Source: an uncultured Pseudomonadota bacterium (GTDB lineage: Bacteria > Pseudomonadota > Alphaproteobacteria > RF32 > CAG-239). From it: DNA of 48,442 nt. The DNA lies in NCBI GenBank assembly GCA_949295935.1, contig CASFMW010000004.1, positions 1-48,442 on the forward strand, read 5' to 3'. The notes beneath the pieces were generated by a model. The model searched no databases and was not told the DNA's origin. It saw nothing but the letters and a program-made list of their open reading frames with translations. The position numbers and the translations under genes are program-made. How positions within the stretch are numbered: position 1 is the stretch's first letter; each line of letters begins with the position of its first letter. Positions 1 to 8,152 of this stretch are shown piece after piece.

Positions 1-91
1 CCCGTCAGACCGTCATACGCCCTTAAGGCGTTCGCTGGCACCGTTAGGGTTACACCCGCTTGTGAAGAACCACCGGCTAAGCCGGTGGGTT
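1..91. mobile_element. Possible insertion-sequence end with terminal hairpin
   Basis: The first 91 bases hold no convincing complete gene. Bases 70-88 form a hairpin with 8-bp arms CCACCGGC/GCCGGTGG around a TAA loop, followed by a T-rich stretch. Compact GC-rich hairpins at the margin of AT-rich DNA are typical of IS200/IS605-type ends, where TnpA recognises subterminal hairpins and the guide RNA of TnpB ends. A similar hairpin with the same CCGGC-TAR-GCCGG core lies at 48362-48384. No transposase or TnpB domain is visible inside the window, so the mobile-element reading is inference. A plain terminator of a gene lying to the left is the main alternative. Confidence 0.3.
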
Positions 92-97
92 ACTTTT

Positions 98-448
98 TTA
101 TTGTAAATTTATGCTTTCTATATATTGGTCACAGAGGTTTCCTTCGTAGTTCCAATTATCGACTCTATCTTTATACAAAACAAAAATTAATTTGCAGAAT
201 GATGGAGCATAGCTGCCCATATTGGTATAGCCTGTTCCTGCCTTTATGTAGGTTAAATATCTTTCTTTGCCGAGCTCATAGATTTGGTCCGGTGGACCAA
301 GTCTGAAGACCAGTTCGCCCTCCTCTAGCCCTATATAGCTCCAAGTGTCGGTTCTTATATATTCTGTTCTGGTACAAGAGGTCGCAACGACAAGAGATAT
401 TGCGGCCAACAACTTTTTCCATTGCATTTCTTTTTTCCCATTCTGCAT
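98..448 (-). CDS. Small predicted lipoprotein
   Basis: A 116-residue protein that opens with a short basic segment and a hydrophobic stretch (LLAAISLVVATSC), ending in a Cys near residue 25 that fits a lipobox, so it is probably a lipoprotein. The mature part contains a Gly-Pro-Pro and Tyr-rich segment (FRLGPPDQIYELGKERYLTY) that loosely recalls small SmpA/OmlA-like lipoproteins, but I cannot assign a family. A second in-frame ATG at 427 is preceded by a purine-rich GGGAAAAAAGAA and also leaves an intact signal peptide, so the start is uncertain. It is transcribed away from the LprI-like gene at 564. Confidence 0.6.
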   Translation of the reverse strand: MQNGKKEMQWKKLLAAISLVVATSCTRTEYIRTDTWSYIGLEEGELVFRLGPPDQIYELGKERYLTYIKAGTGYTNMGSYAPSFCKLIFVLYKDRVDNWNYEGNLCDQYIESINLQ

Positions 449-533
449 TTATTTCTGATTTGATTTTATATTTTATTTGTTAATAAACCCTTATTTTCAG
501 AAATTTAATTTAATTTTAAGTAATTCATTTTAG

Positions 534-539
534 TATAAT
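534..539 (+). promoter_or_regulatory. Candidate -10 box for the LprI-like gene
   Basis: A perfect TATAAT lies 25 bases before the first ATG of the downstream gene, in a very AT-rich divergent intergenic region (449-563). No good -35 element is visible at 16-18 bp spacing, so support comes only from the -10 match and its position. Confidence 0.35.
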
Positions 540-563
540 TTATATGTTTTTTATGAGAGGTTT

Positions 564-1037
564 ATGATGGGTATTCCTTTTTCTAAGTTTGTTGTTTTTT
601 CTGCCGCTTTTTTAGCTTATGCTTCGCCTGATATCGTTTATGCTCAGGCTTCTCAGCAAGCGCCCAGTCAAAATTTTGATTTTAAGCAATGCATGAACAA
701 AGCCTCTTTAGTGGGAGAAGATGCTTCGGCGGATTGTATGCGTCAAGAAAATATGAGAATCGAACAGCTTATTTATGCCGAGTATGAAAACATTTTGAAT
801 GATGAAAATTTTAAAGAATGGAATGAAAACGGCACAATGTTTCGCGGCAAGCTTCGCTCTCTTTATGAAACTTGGAAAGCCTACCGCGATACTTTTTGCT
901 CTTTATATGCTTTTTCAATGGATGGGTATCTGGGCTCGGAACAATATAATACTCAGCGCTGCCTGCTTGATTTGTCTCGCAAGCATTATGATTATGTTAA
1001 AGTTCTTCGCCAAAACAAAATTTCTACCCCAGACTAA
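564..1037 (+). CDS. Secreted LprI-like (DUF1311) protein
   Basis: A 157-residue protein with an N-terminal signal peptide, probably cut after VYA near residue 27. The mature part has conserved-looking Cys residues and the pattern WKAYRDTFCSLY followed about 20 residues on by a second Cys and a C-terminal helix. This is the layout of the LprI-like/DUF1311 family of periplasmic proteins, some of which inhibit lysozyme. Ribosome-binding GAGAGG sits 3 bases before the first ATG and 6 before the next (567), so the second start is slightly favoured. The 3' end overlaps the convergent histidine kinase gene by 14 bp. The family call is from pattern recognition, and the biological role here is unknown. 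Confidence 0.65.
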   Translation: MMGIPFSKFVVFSAAFLAYASPDIVYAQASQQAPSQNFDFKQCMNKASLVGEDASADCMRQENMRIEQLIYAEYENILNDENFKEWNENGTMFRGKLRSLYETWKAYRDTFCSLYAFSMDGYLGSEQYNTQRCLLDLSRKHYDYVKVLRQNKISTPD

Positions 1038-1746
1038 AGCTAAAGCTTGTTCCTTTGCCGACTGATGTATCTACCCTTATTTTGGTATTTATTAAGTCGG
1101 CAATTTTTTTGACGATGGCCAAGCCTAACCCTGCTCCATGGCGTTTATTTTCCGGATTTTGGCCGCTTTGATAAAACTCGTCAAAGATGTAAGGAATATC
1201 TTCGCCGTGGATGCCGCAGCCGTTGTCTATTATGCTAATCAGGACTTTGTTTCCCTTTCTTTTGCAGCCAAACACAATTTTGTTTTTAGTATATTTGATT
1301 GCATTTGTCAGCAGGTTTCTCAGCATTCTTTCCACTAGAAGCGGATCGCTTTTAATCTTTAGGCTGCAAGGAATGTACTGGAGTTTTACGCCATGCAAAC
1401 GGCAGATGAAAGAAAATTCTTCTGCCAGTTTATCGGTTAAATGTCTTATGCAAAACTCTTTTTCCTCATATTTGAATCCGCCATAGTCAAGTTTTGATAA
1501 ATCAAGATAATTAGAGAGCAAGTCTCTCATATTTACGGCCGAATATTCTATTTTTTTTGCGAGATCCTCTTGCTCCTCGGTTAAATCTGTTTCCAAAAGC
1601 ATTGAGGTAAAAATATGCATTGCTTGCAAAGGCTGTCTTAAATCATGGGCGGCTTGTGCCAAAAAATAAGATTTTGAATTGCTTATTTTTTCACAATTTT
1701 TTAAGTCTTTTATCATTTTGCGATATTTTTCTTTTATTTTTTCCAT
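1024..1746 (-). CDS. Soluble sensor histidine kinase
   Basis: A 240-residue kinase core with no membrane segment and no recognisable sensor domain. HisKA has the phospho-acceptor His34 in HDLRQPLQA, a form common in hybrid-type kinases. HATPase_c follows with the N box (N144 to N148, NLLTNAIKYT), G1 (D174-N-G-x-G178), F box (FDEFYQ) and G2 (G204-A-G-L-G208). The start has a good AGGA 8 bases upstream. It begins 12 bp after the DUF4340 gene and is last in the Gld-like ABC operon, so it is probably co-transcribed with it. No response regulator is nearby. Histidine kinase function is well supported; signal and partner are unknown. Confidence 0.9.
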   Translation of the reverse strand: MEKIKEKYRKMIKDLKNCEKISNSKSYFLAQAAHDLRQPLQAMHIFTSMLLETDLTEEQEDLAKKIEYSAVNMRDLLSNYLDLSKLDYGGFKYEEKEFCIRHLTDKLAEEFSFICRLHGVKLQYIPCSLKIKSDPLLVERMLRNLLTNAIKYTKNKIVFGCKRKGNKVLISIIDNGCGIHGEDIPYIFDEFYQSGQNPENKRHGAGLGLAIVKKIADLINTKIRVDTSVGKGTSFSFSLG

Positions 1747-1758
1747 AAATTTATTCCT

Positions 1759-2706
1759 CTACATTATATTTTCCAGCCAAAGTCTACGTCCTGTCATTTG
1801 TGACAATTTGAAATACCAGTAATCATATAAAAAAGCATTGTTCTTTACATATTCATTCGATGAGGTTGTTGGTAGGGCTGATGTGGAAATTTTTTGTTTT
1901 ACCCAATATTCGTCATCGTTTTTATAAAGCGTGATATTGACAATAACGCCGTCAAAGGTTGTTATCTTCATTGTTTTTTGTTCTGAGAACTTGCTTTCAT
2001 CAAAATTTTGGGCTGATAAAACTTTTGTAAAAAGCAAAAATTCTAATGTTTTCAACAATTCATCGGCTTTATATACTTGGTTGTCTTTAGTGAAAAAAGT
2101 TCCGTCCTTTTTATCTCTGAGGGCTATTTTTTCATTTATTTTTATTGATTCAATCATATTTTTGGGCAGAGCCAATAACGGTTGCTGAAGCCAGAAAGCT
2201 TTATCTAAAGGAAAATCCATATTATTTTCAATAACATATACTCCATCTAATCCTTTGATTTTAGCATAAGACAAGTTATTTCCGGCCGGCAGCATTGATA
2301 TGCTTATTTCAGAAAGTGTTTTTCCGTTAGCGGAAAGTAATTTTATGTCTCTGCTGTTTTCGTCAAAATATTTGGCCTCATCTTCGGCATTCATTTGTTC
2401 TTGACGGAGTATTTTGCTATTTTTTATAAAACCTTCAAAGGCGTTAATAAGCTGATATCCAGCATAGTAAGAATCTGCCTCGCGGAGAAGCCAAACGCCA
2501 TCGGATTTGTCAAAAGTTATTTTGCCTTTAGGGGTATTCATTTCTATGGTCGAAATACGCTCGAATTCGGCGGCGGTGTTTCCGAATGAGGATTTACCCT
2601 GAACATTTTCATTAATCCCGTCATAATGAGAAATATAGGCAACCAGAGCCAGCAGTGCGCTGGCAAAAAACATTAAGAAGGCTTGTTTTAATGTTTTGCT
2701 ATTCAT
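1759..2706 (-). CDS. DUF4340 domain protein
   Basis: A 315-residue protein with one N-terminal membrane segment (about residues 8-26) and a long extracytoplasmic part. Segments such as FDKSDGVWLLREADSYYAG, placed early in the mature protein and followed by repeated beta-rich blocks, match the DUF4340 family, commonly encoded beside GldG-like proteins. The ATG lies inside the end of the upstream GldG-like gene (8-bp overlap), showing tight coupling. Biochemical function is not known for the family; from context it is probably an envelope partner of the ABC system upstream. Confidence 0.8.
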   Translation of the reverse strand: MNSKTLKQAFLMFFASALLALVAYISHYDGINENVQGKSSFGNTAAEFERISTIEMNTPKGKITFDKSDGVWLLREADSYYAGYQLINAFEGFIKNSKILRQEQMNAEDEAKYFDENSRDIKLLSANGKTLSEISISMLPAGNNLSYAKIKGLDGVYVIENNMDFPLDKAFWLQQPLLALPKNMIESIKINEKIALRDKKDGTFFTKDNQVYKADELLKTLEFLLFTKVLSAQNFDESKFSEQKTMKITTFDGVIVNITLYKNDDEYWVKQKISTSALPTTSSNEYVKNNAFLYDYWYFKLSQMTGRRLWLENIM

Positions 2707-4540
2707 CTGATTTCTCCTTATAACTGCGGCGATGCTTTAGTCTTTTTCTGAAAATCAAAGCTATGATTGCGGCATAAAGCAGCATTGCGCCAGCACTTGC
2801 CCCCATAAATATATTCATTTTCTTTTTATAAGCCTGTTCTGCCTGATAATCTAGCTGTCTTATTGCTTTTTCAGCAGTGGTTATCTCTTCTTGCAAGCGA
2901 TTTATTTGCTGCATGTTGCCCATTGAATAATTTTGAAAATTCATTCTTTCAGCTTTGGCGATGCTGGCTTTCAAGTCTTGTTGTTTTTGCTCTTTTTCCT
3001 GAAGAAAGTTTTTCTCTGCCTCTTGCTTAAACTTTGTTCCGAGGCTATCTTGCGGAAGGTTGGACTGTATTTTTAGCGCAACTAATTCTTCATTGCCATT
3101 GATTTTATTTAATATTCTTTCAAGCAGAAGGCCATTTTCGCTCCATGGGACAAAGCCATAGGTGGTATTTTTGTTTTTATAGCTGTTATCTGACCAGGTA
3201 GAATCATAAAGAAAATCAATATCGGCAATTATGAAAATTTTGCCTTTTTTCATTGACTGAGGTAAAAATGACAGCATTTGATTTTCGTATTTTGTGCCTT
3301 TCATGATATTGTCTTGAAATATAGAACGAAACTTTCCTTCTACTTCGGCAGCGATAATATAATCTTTATTTGTTTCCGTAAAATTGGCAGCAGAAATTTC
3401 TTTATATGTTTGTTTGGCGACAGAGCTTTCTATAGTTCCTGTTTTTCCAGAAATGGTTATCAGCGGCGTGAAGGAAAATTCTTCGGCTTTGCCTTTCTTT
3501 GCATTAATTGCGGCCGGTGAGCGTAAAGATATTGAGTTTAGGCCTTGGGTTAAATCGTTTTCTTGGTTAAAGCTCTCTGAACTTAAGTTCATCCAAGGCA
3601 TGTATGAAAATCTTTTGGAGCCGGAGATAACTTCAATGGCTTTGTCCTTACTGCCGATGGTGTTTTTTGATGAATAATCAATTCCCCAGTTATTCAACAG
3701 ATTATTTATTGCTTTTTCGTTATTGATTTTGTTATTTTTTTCATCAATGGCATCTACAAACACTATCAGATTTCCTCCACGAAGGATAAACTGATCCAAG
3801 GCATATTGCCCAATATTTGAGAGACCTTCATTGGGATTTATTAAAATGACCGTGTTGATATCTACCCCGATTTGCACTGAATAATCAGATATCGGAACAA
3901 GCTGATATTTATTTTTTAACTGATTAAAAATATTAAGATTATTGCTCAAATCAAGGCTGCCGTCTTTATTAACTTTCGTGTCTAAATCAGGCGCGATGAC
4001 GCCTATTTTTGGCATTTTTTGCGGCTGCGAAAGTTGTTTGATTGCAGAGGTTATGTCATATTCAAGATAAGGACTGCGCAATTCTACAAAGTTTGGAATG
4101 GCAATATATTGACCTTGCTCATTGGTAATAACACCGCCCAAGTACAGGCTTATTTTTCCGTCTTTGCTGGCAAAGGATTTTAGTCCGTATTGTTCAGCCT
4201 CATGCTCTTGAGGGCCGAATGGTTCTATTTCAATAATCTCAGCCGTTATTTTCTTTGGGTTCTCTTTTTCATATTGTTTGACCAATTCTGCAATATATTT
4301 GCCATATTCAGCCGTTTGAGGATAGTCTTTTGCTATTTGCGGAGAAATATATATCTTTATGCTTTGGGTTGCATTTAATTCAGAAATTATTTTTTTTGAG
4401 GCAGAGGACAGGCTATATTTGTTATTGCCACTAAGATCTATATATTTGTTTTCAAAAAAAACAGACATACTATAGTTAAACAGGTAAAAACAACCGATTA
4501 CCAGAACAAAAAATAAAAATATACTGAGTTTCTTTTTCAT
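2699..4540 (-). CDS. GldG-like ABC transporter auxiliary protein
   Basis: A 613-residue protein with an N-terminal membrane helix (about residues 5-30), a large periplasmic body and a C-terminal helix (about 578-598), ahead of a basic cytoplasmic tail. The body begins with SSASKKIISELNATQSIKIYIS and contains the VFVDA segment after an LRGGNLI motif, as in GldG/ABC_transp_aux proteins. A coiled-coil stretch rich in Lys, Glu and Gln lies just before the last helix. It sits between the permease (15 bp upstream) and the DUF4340 gene (overlap). In Bacteroidetes the GldA-GldF-GldG set is linked to gliding; outside that phylum the role is not established, and gliding should not be assumed. Confidence 0.85.
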   Translation of the reverse strand: MKKKLSIFLFFVLVIGCFYLFNYSMSVFFENKYIDLSGNNKYSLSSASKKIISELNATQSIKIYISPQIAKDYPQTAEYGKYIAELVKQYEKENPKKITAEIIEIEPFGPQEHEAEQYGLKSFASKDGKISLYLGGVITNEQGQYIAIPNFVELRSPYLEYDITSAIKQLSQPQKMPKIGVIAPDLDTKVNKDGSLDLSNNLNIFNQLKNKYQLVPISDYSVQIGVDINTVILINPNEGLSNIGQYALDQFILRGGNLIVFVDAIDEKNNKINNEKAINNLLNNWGIDYSSKNTIGSKDKAIEVISGSKRFSYMPWMNLSSESFNQENDLTQGLNSISLRSPAAINAKKGKAEEFSFTPLITISGKTGTIESSVAKQTYKEISAANFTETNKDYIIAAEVEGKFRSIFQDNIMKGTKYENQMLSFLPQSMKKGKIFIIADIDFLYDSTWSDNSYKNKNTTYGFVPWSENGLLLERILNKINGNEELVALKIQSNLPQDSLGTKFKQEAEKNFLQEKEQKQQDLKASIAKAERMNFQNYSMGNMQQINRLQEEITTAEKAIRQLDYQAEQAYKKKMNIFMGASAGAMLLYAAIIALIFRKRLKHRRSYKEKSDE

Positions 4541-4555
4541 ATTTCCTCCGGTTGT

Positions 4556-5263
4556 TTATATTTTGTTTCGATTGCTGATTATTGCGACGGTGGCCCAGAG
4601 CCCTGCTCCGGCCATGCTTATATAATAGATTACCGAAGACAACTCTATTTTTCCATTTATCAGGTTTTGATAGTTTTCGTGAAAGCTTAAGGCTGAAAGT
4701 TCTGTGCTTTCAGTCAAAACATCAGGGGCAAACATGGTAATACTCCAGATCACAAATATGCTTCCGAGATATGCTATCATAGGCTTGTTGCTTATGGAAG
4801 AAACTAACTCTCCGATTGCGCAAAATGATAATGTAATCAGCAAACAGCTGACAAAAGCTGACGTAACGGCGCTGAGGTTAATGCCATTATACAGCATTAC
4901 GACTATTGTTTGTGGTATGATGGTTGACAGCATTAGCAACGAAAAAGAAGCCGCAGCCAGATATTTTCCGATAACGATATCTTTATATTTTATGGGTTGT
5001 GTTAAAATAAATTCTATTGTTCCCGAGCGATATTCATCTGCCCATAGGTGCATAGTTATTCCGGGGATTAAAACCGCCAAAATATCCGGTTGATATTTGA
5101 AAAAAGATATCATACTTTGGTTATCTATCTCAAAAAAATTACCAAAAATAAAGCTGCTCAAGAGGCTTAAGGCGATGTATAGCCCGATGATGAAGTAAGC
5201 TGATATGCTTCTGAAATATCCATAAAATTCTTTGGCAAAAATGGCTTTTATCTGTTTGTTCAT
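4556..5263 (-). CDS. ABC-2 type permease, GldF-like
   Basis: A 235-residue inner-membrane protein with about six hydrophobic helices. The loop after helix 2 carries LWADEYRSGTIEFILTQPI, the conserved E-x-x-x-G-T-x-E-x-L-x-T-x-P segment of ABC-2 permeases and of the GldF/NosY-like group. Spacing to the ATP-binding subunit upstream is 14 bp and to the GldG-like gene 15 bp, so it is the membrane subunit of this system. Substrate unknown. Confidence 0.88.
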   Translation of the reverse strand: MNKQIKAIFAKEFYGYFRSISAYFIIGLYIALSLLSSFIFGNFFEIDNQSMISFFKYQPDILAVLIPGITMHLWADEYRSGTIEFILTQPIKYKDIVIGKYLAAASFSLLMLSTIIPQTIVVMLYNGINLSAVTSAFVSCLLITLSFCAIGELVSSISNKPMIAYLGSIFVIWSITMFAPDVLTESTELSALSFHENYQNLINGKIELSSVIYYISMAGAGLWATVAIISNRNKI

Positions 5264-5277
5264 TTGCTCAGCTTTCT

Positions 5278-5997
5278 TTATTTGTTGTTTTCGGTAATAC
5301 GGCGGAAGGCGCTGCTTAAATCTCTTTCCGGCATTTGATATTTTAGCCGCATCGGGGTTGTGTCGGCAACAAGATTGCCTTTGTTTATCATAACTATTCT
5401 GTCTGCAATGGCGTCAACATCTTCCATAATATGTGTTGATATAATTACGGCGCCTTGGGTAGAAAAATCTTTGATAAATCTTCTCAAGCCATATTTTTGG
5501 TTTGGATCAAGGCCTTCTGACGGCTCATCCATGATTAAAATTTTGGGGCCATGAATGAGTGCTCCGGCAATAGCTACGCGATGTCTATAACCTTTGGATA
5601 GGTCTCCTATCGGGCGGCTCATAACCGTTTTTAGCTCTAGTTTGTTTATTAATTGTTCAAGCCGGTCTGAAAAAATTTGTTCTTTTATATCCCAGATATC
5701 AGAAGTGAATTTTAAAAATTCATATGGGGTCATTTCATTATATAATGGAGCATTCTCCGGTATGTATCCGATTTTTTGCAGAACTTTAACTCTGTCGGCG
5801 GAGATGTCTTCTTCATCATATTTTATTTTTCCGGCATCTGGGGACAACAAGCCTGTCATTAATCTTATCAGGGTGGTTTTTCCGGCGCCGTTTGGCCCGA
5901 GCAAGGCAACTATTTCTCCATAATTTATTTTGAAGCTGATGTCTTGTAATGCGCTTACTGCTCCAAAGCTTTTGCTGATTTTTTCTATGCTTATCAT
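5278..5997 (-). CDS. ABC transporter ATP-binding protein, GldA-like
   Basis: A 239-residue nucleotide-binding subunit. Walker A is GPNGAGKTT (residues 34-42), the signature is LSKGYRHR, the variant usual in GldA/NatA-type exporters, Walker B is ILIMDEPSEGLDP and the switch His is in STHIME. A strong AGGGGACAAA precedes the ATG. It is the first gene of a five-gene minus-strand set (ATPase, permease, GldG-like, DUF4340, histidine kinase) and is divergent from the MlaD operon. Confidence 0.92.
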   Translation of the reverse strand: MISIEKISKSFGAVSALQDISFKINYGEIVALLGPNGAGKTTLIRLMTGLLSPDAGKIKYDEEDISADRVKVLQKIGYIPENAPLYNEMTPYEFLKFTSDIWDIKEQIFSDRLEQLINKLELKTVMSRPIGDLSKGYRHRVAIAGALIHGPKILIMDEPSEGLDPNQKYGLRRFIKDFSTQGAVIISTHIMEDVDAIADRIVMINKGNLVADTTPMRLKYQMPERDLSSAFRRITENNK

Positions 5998-6153
5998 TTT
6001 GTCCCCTAATAAATGAATCGCTTAACGCCTTCTTATTCTACCAATTTATTTTTAAATTTTAACAATTTTTTTATTTTCTTTAAAAGTTGGTGACAAAATC
6101 TTTATTTTGTTCTATCACTATATATGAATTTTTGTTTTTTAGGAGTGTTTCAG

Positions 6154-6639
6154 GTGCCTGAATTTTATTCAAAAGAAGAAGCCAAAGCCATTAAAACCGG
6201 TCTTTATGCCGCATTGGTTATTGCTGTTGTGGTTTTGCTGACGGTTTTTGGTCGGCATGATACTGCCGAACTTGATAATGGCGAATCTTATGAAGTTAAT
6301 GCTCGATTTGGTCGAACAGACGGATTGTTGGTTGGTGACTTGGTGCGCATGGCCGGCGTTAATATCGGAAAAGTGGTTAATGCTCAGCTGGATAAAGACT
6401 TTAGAGCAATTCTTACCCTTGATATTAATGAAAATGTCAAAATTCCCGATGACAGCAGCGCCTCTATTGTCAGCTCAGGTATTATGGGTAAAAAATATAT
6501 TGAAATCGAGCCTGGTGGCTCTTTTGACTTTATTATGCCTGGGGGCGAATTCTCCTATACTCAAGATGCTATGGTTATTGAAGAGCTCATTGACCGCATC
6601 ATCTCTATCGGTAAAGCTAATAAATCAGAAAATAAGTAA
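6154..6639 (+). CDS. mlaD: MlaD-family lipid transport protein, copy 1
   Basis: A substrate-binding MCE protein of the Mla phospholipid pathway: one N-terminal membrane helix (about residues 14-34), then a single MCE domain (YEVNARFGRTDGLLVGDLVR, with VRMAGVNIGKV and the later GIMGKKYIEIEPGG segment). I place the start at GTG 6154, which has AGGAG exactly 8 bases upstream (6141-6145). An in-frame ATG at 6124 would add ten residues but has no ribosome site. The length of 161 residues is close to E. coli MlaD. A second MlaD follows 18 bp later. No MlaE, MlaF or MlaB gene is adjacent. Confidence 0.9.
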   Translation: MPEFYSKEEAKAIKTGLYAALVIAVVVLLTVFGRHDTAELDNGESYEVNARFGRTDGLLVGDLVRMAGVNIGKVVNAQLDKDFRAILTLDINENVKIPDDSSASIVSSGIMGKKYIEIEPGGSFDFIMPGGEFSYTQDAMVIEELIDRIISIGKANKSENK

Positions 6640-6657
6640 TTTTGAAAGGTTTGTGTT

Positions 6658-7119
6658 ATGAATAAAAGACCTATGGAAACTATTATGGGTGTCGTTGTTC
6701 TCTTTGTTGCGGCGTTCTTTCTCTACTTTGCTTATAAGGTTTCTGATTTGCAAGTGGTTAAAGGTTATGAGGTTACCGCTCGTTTTCTTAAAGTCGGTGG
6801 TTTAACCGTCGGTTCTGATGTACGGATTAACGGCATTAAGGTCGGAACGGTTATTTCGCAAAAGTTAGATAACGAAAATTATGATGCTCAGATTGTTATG
6901 AGTTTGGCCTCTGACATTAAGTTGCCTAAAGACAGTACGGCTGTTATCGTCGGTGATGGCTTGGTTGGTGATAAATTTATTAAAATCGAGCCGGGACACA
7001 GCTCTGAGTTTTTGCAAAATGGTGATGTTATCACTAATGTCAAAGACTTTAAGACAATAGAAGATATGGTTGGTGAAATTATCTTTATGGTGACCGACAA
7101 TGGTAAAGAAAATAATTAA
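6658..7119 (+). CDS. mlaD: MlaD-family lipid transport protein, copy 2
   Basis: A 153-residue inner-membrane-anchored MCE protein with a helix at about residues 7-25 and one MCE domain with hallmark segments KVGGLTVGSDVRINGIKVG and GLVGDKFIKIEPG. GAAAGG is upstream of the ATG. It is a clear relative of the preceding protein but not a recent copy, as most positions differ. Tandem MlaD genes could form a mixed hexamer or serve two MlaFE complexes; this is inference. Its 3' end overlaps the DUF2155 gene by 20 bp, a pairing often seen in Alphaproteobacteria. Confidence 0.92.
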   Translation: MNKRPMETIMGVVVLFVAAFFLYFAYKVSDLQVVKGYEVTARFLKVGGLTVGSDVRINGIKVGTVISQKLDNENYDAQIVMSLASDIKLPKDSTAVIVGDGLVGDKFIKIEPGHSSEFLQNGDVITNVKDFKTIEDMVGEIIFMVTDNGKENN

Positions 7120-8134
7120 TTTTTCTGCTGCGCTAGCGCTTTCTTTGAGCGCTGTGGCTCTTAATGTTCAAGCAACCGAAATTGAAACAAACACGGCTAA
7201 GCTTCAAGCCATGAATAAGCTGACCGGTCGTGTTTCGGTTATTGATGTTCCGGTTAACGGAGAAGCTCAATTCGGGAGTTTTTCTATTGTTGTTCGTGCT
7301 TGCAAAACGAGACCGCCCGAGGAAGCTCCTGATAACTTTGCTTTTGTTGATGTCGTTGACAAGCAAGAAGACGGAACTGTTTCTAATATTTTCAAGGGGT
7401 GGATGATTTCTTCCAGTCCGGCGCTGAATGCGATTGAACATCCGATTTATGATGTTTGGTTGTTGCAATGTGTTGATACTGAAGTTGATAAGACGAAGCT
7501 TTTAACACCGGAACATTTGGCTGCTCGTGATGAGATTATTCCGGTTGCAGATACAAGCTCTGAATCTGCTAACAAAGAGGAAACAGCACCTGCGAAAGAT
7601 GTTTCGGCAGAACAGAAAAATGATGAACCGGAAAATATTTTACCGGCTGAGGCTTCGGCTCCTTTATCTTCAGAAGCAAATGTTGAAACGACTTCTAAGC
7701 CGAATCCTCCGGCTCAGCCGATTGAGATTCCTGCTGATAATGCTGAAATTCAGGTTAAATCTATCCAAGAAGATTTGCCGCTGAAAATAGAAGAAAATGT
7801 CTATGAAACAGAAGATGTTTACATTCCTGATGAAATGCAGCAAGATGGTCCTCAAAATCTTATTCCAGATGTAGAAACTCCGGCTCCAGCGCCGCTTCTT
7901 GATATCCAAGCTGAACCGCAAAATATGCCGGTGGTTGTACCGGAAATTCAAGCTGCTCCTATTCCTCAAGATATTAGTAATCAATTGCAAAAAGCTATTG
8001 ATTCTGAGGTTGTCGAGCCAGTTGATCCTGTCGCTAATGTATCAGTCGAAGAAGCGTCTGACATTGTTCCTCAGCAGTTGATTTCTTTTGAAAACAGTGA
8101 AGAACCTTCTTTGCCTTCTTTTCTTCAACAATAA
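7100..8134 (+). CDS. DUF2155 domain protein with long acidic tail
   Basis: A 344-residue secreted protein with a signal peptide cut after VQA near residue 25. The DUF2155 domain (about 35-135) is clear from LTGRVSVIDVPVNG, VRACKTRPPEE, IFKGWMISSSPALNAIEHP and YDVWLLQC. After about residue 140 comes a low-complexity tail of some 200 residues rich in Pro, Glu, Ala and Val, with no domain that I recognise. Family members usually stop soon after DUF2155, so the tail is unusual. It overlaps the upstream mlaD by 20 bp and is probably translated by coupling. Function of the family is unknown; it is characteristic of Alphaproteobacteria. Confidence 0.85.
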   Translation: MVKKIINFSAALALSLSAVALNVQATEIETNTAKLQAMNKLTGRVSVIDVPVNGEAQFGSFSIVVRACKTRPPEEAPDNFAFVDVVDKQEDGTVSNIFKGWMISSSPALNAIEHPIYDVWLLQCVDTEVDKTKLLTPEHLAARDEIIPVADTSSESANKEETAPAKDVSAEQKNDEPENILPAEASAPLSSEANVETTSKPNPPAQPIEIPADNAEIQVKSIQEDLPLKIEENVYETEDVYIPDEMQQDGPQNLIPDVETPAPAPLLDIQAEPQNMPVVVPEIQAAPIPQDISNQLQKAIDSEVVEPVDPVANVSVEEASDIVPQQLISFENSEEPSLPSFLQQ

Positions 8135-8152
8135 ACAAAAAATACGGTAACG

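Noticed and set aside
4556..5997. A gliding-motility function for the Gld-like genes
   Set aside because: Only the ABC-type parts GldA/F/G are present, and these occur in non-gliding bacteria; no gliding adhesin or type IX secretion gene is visible.
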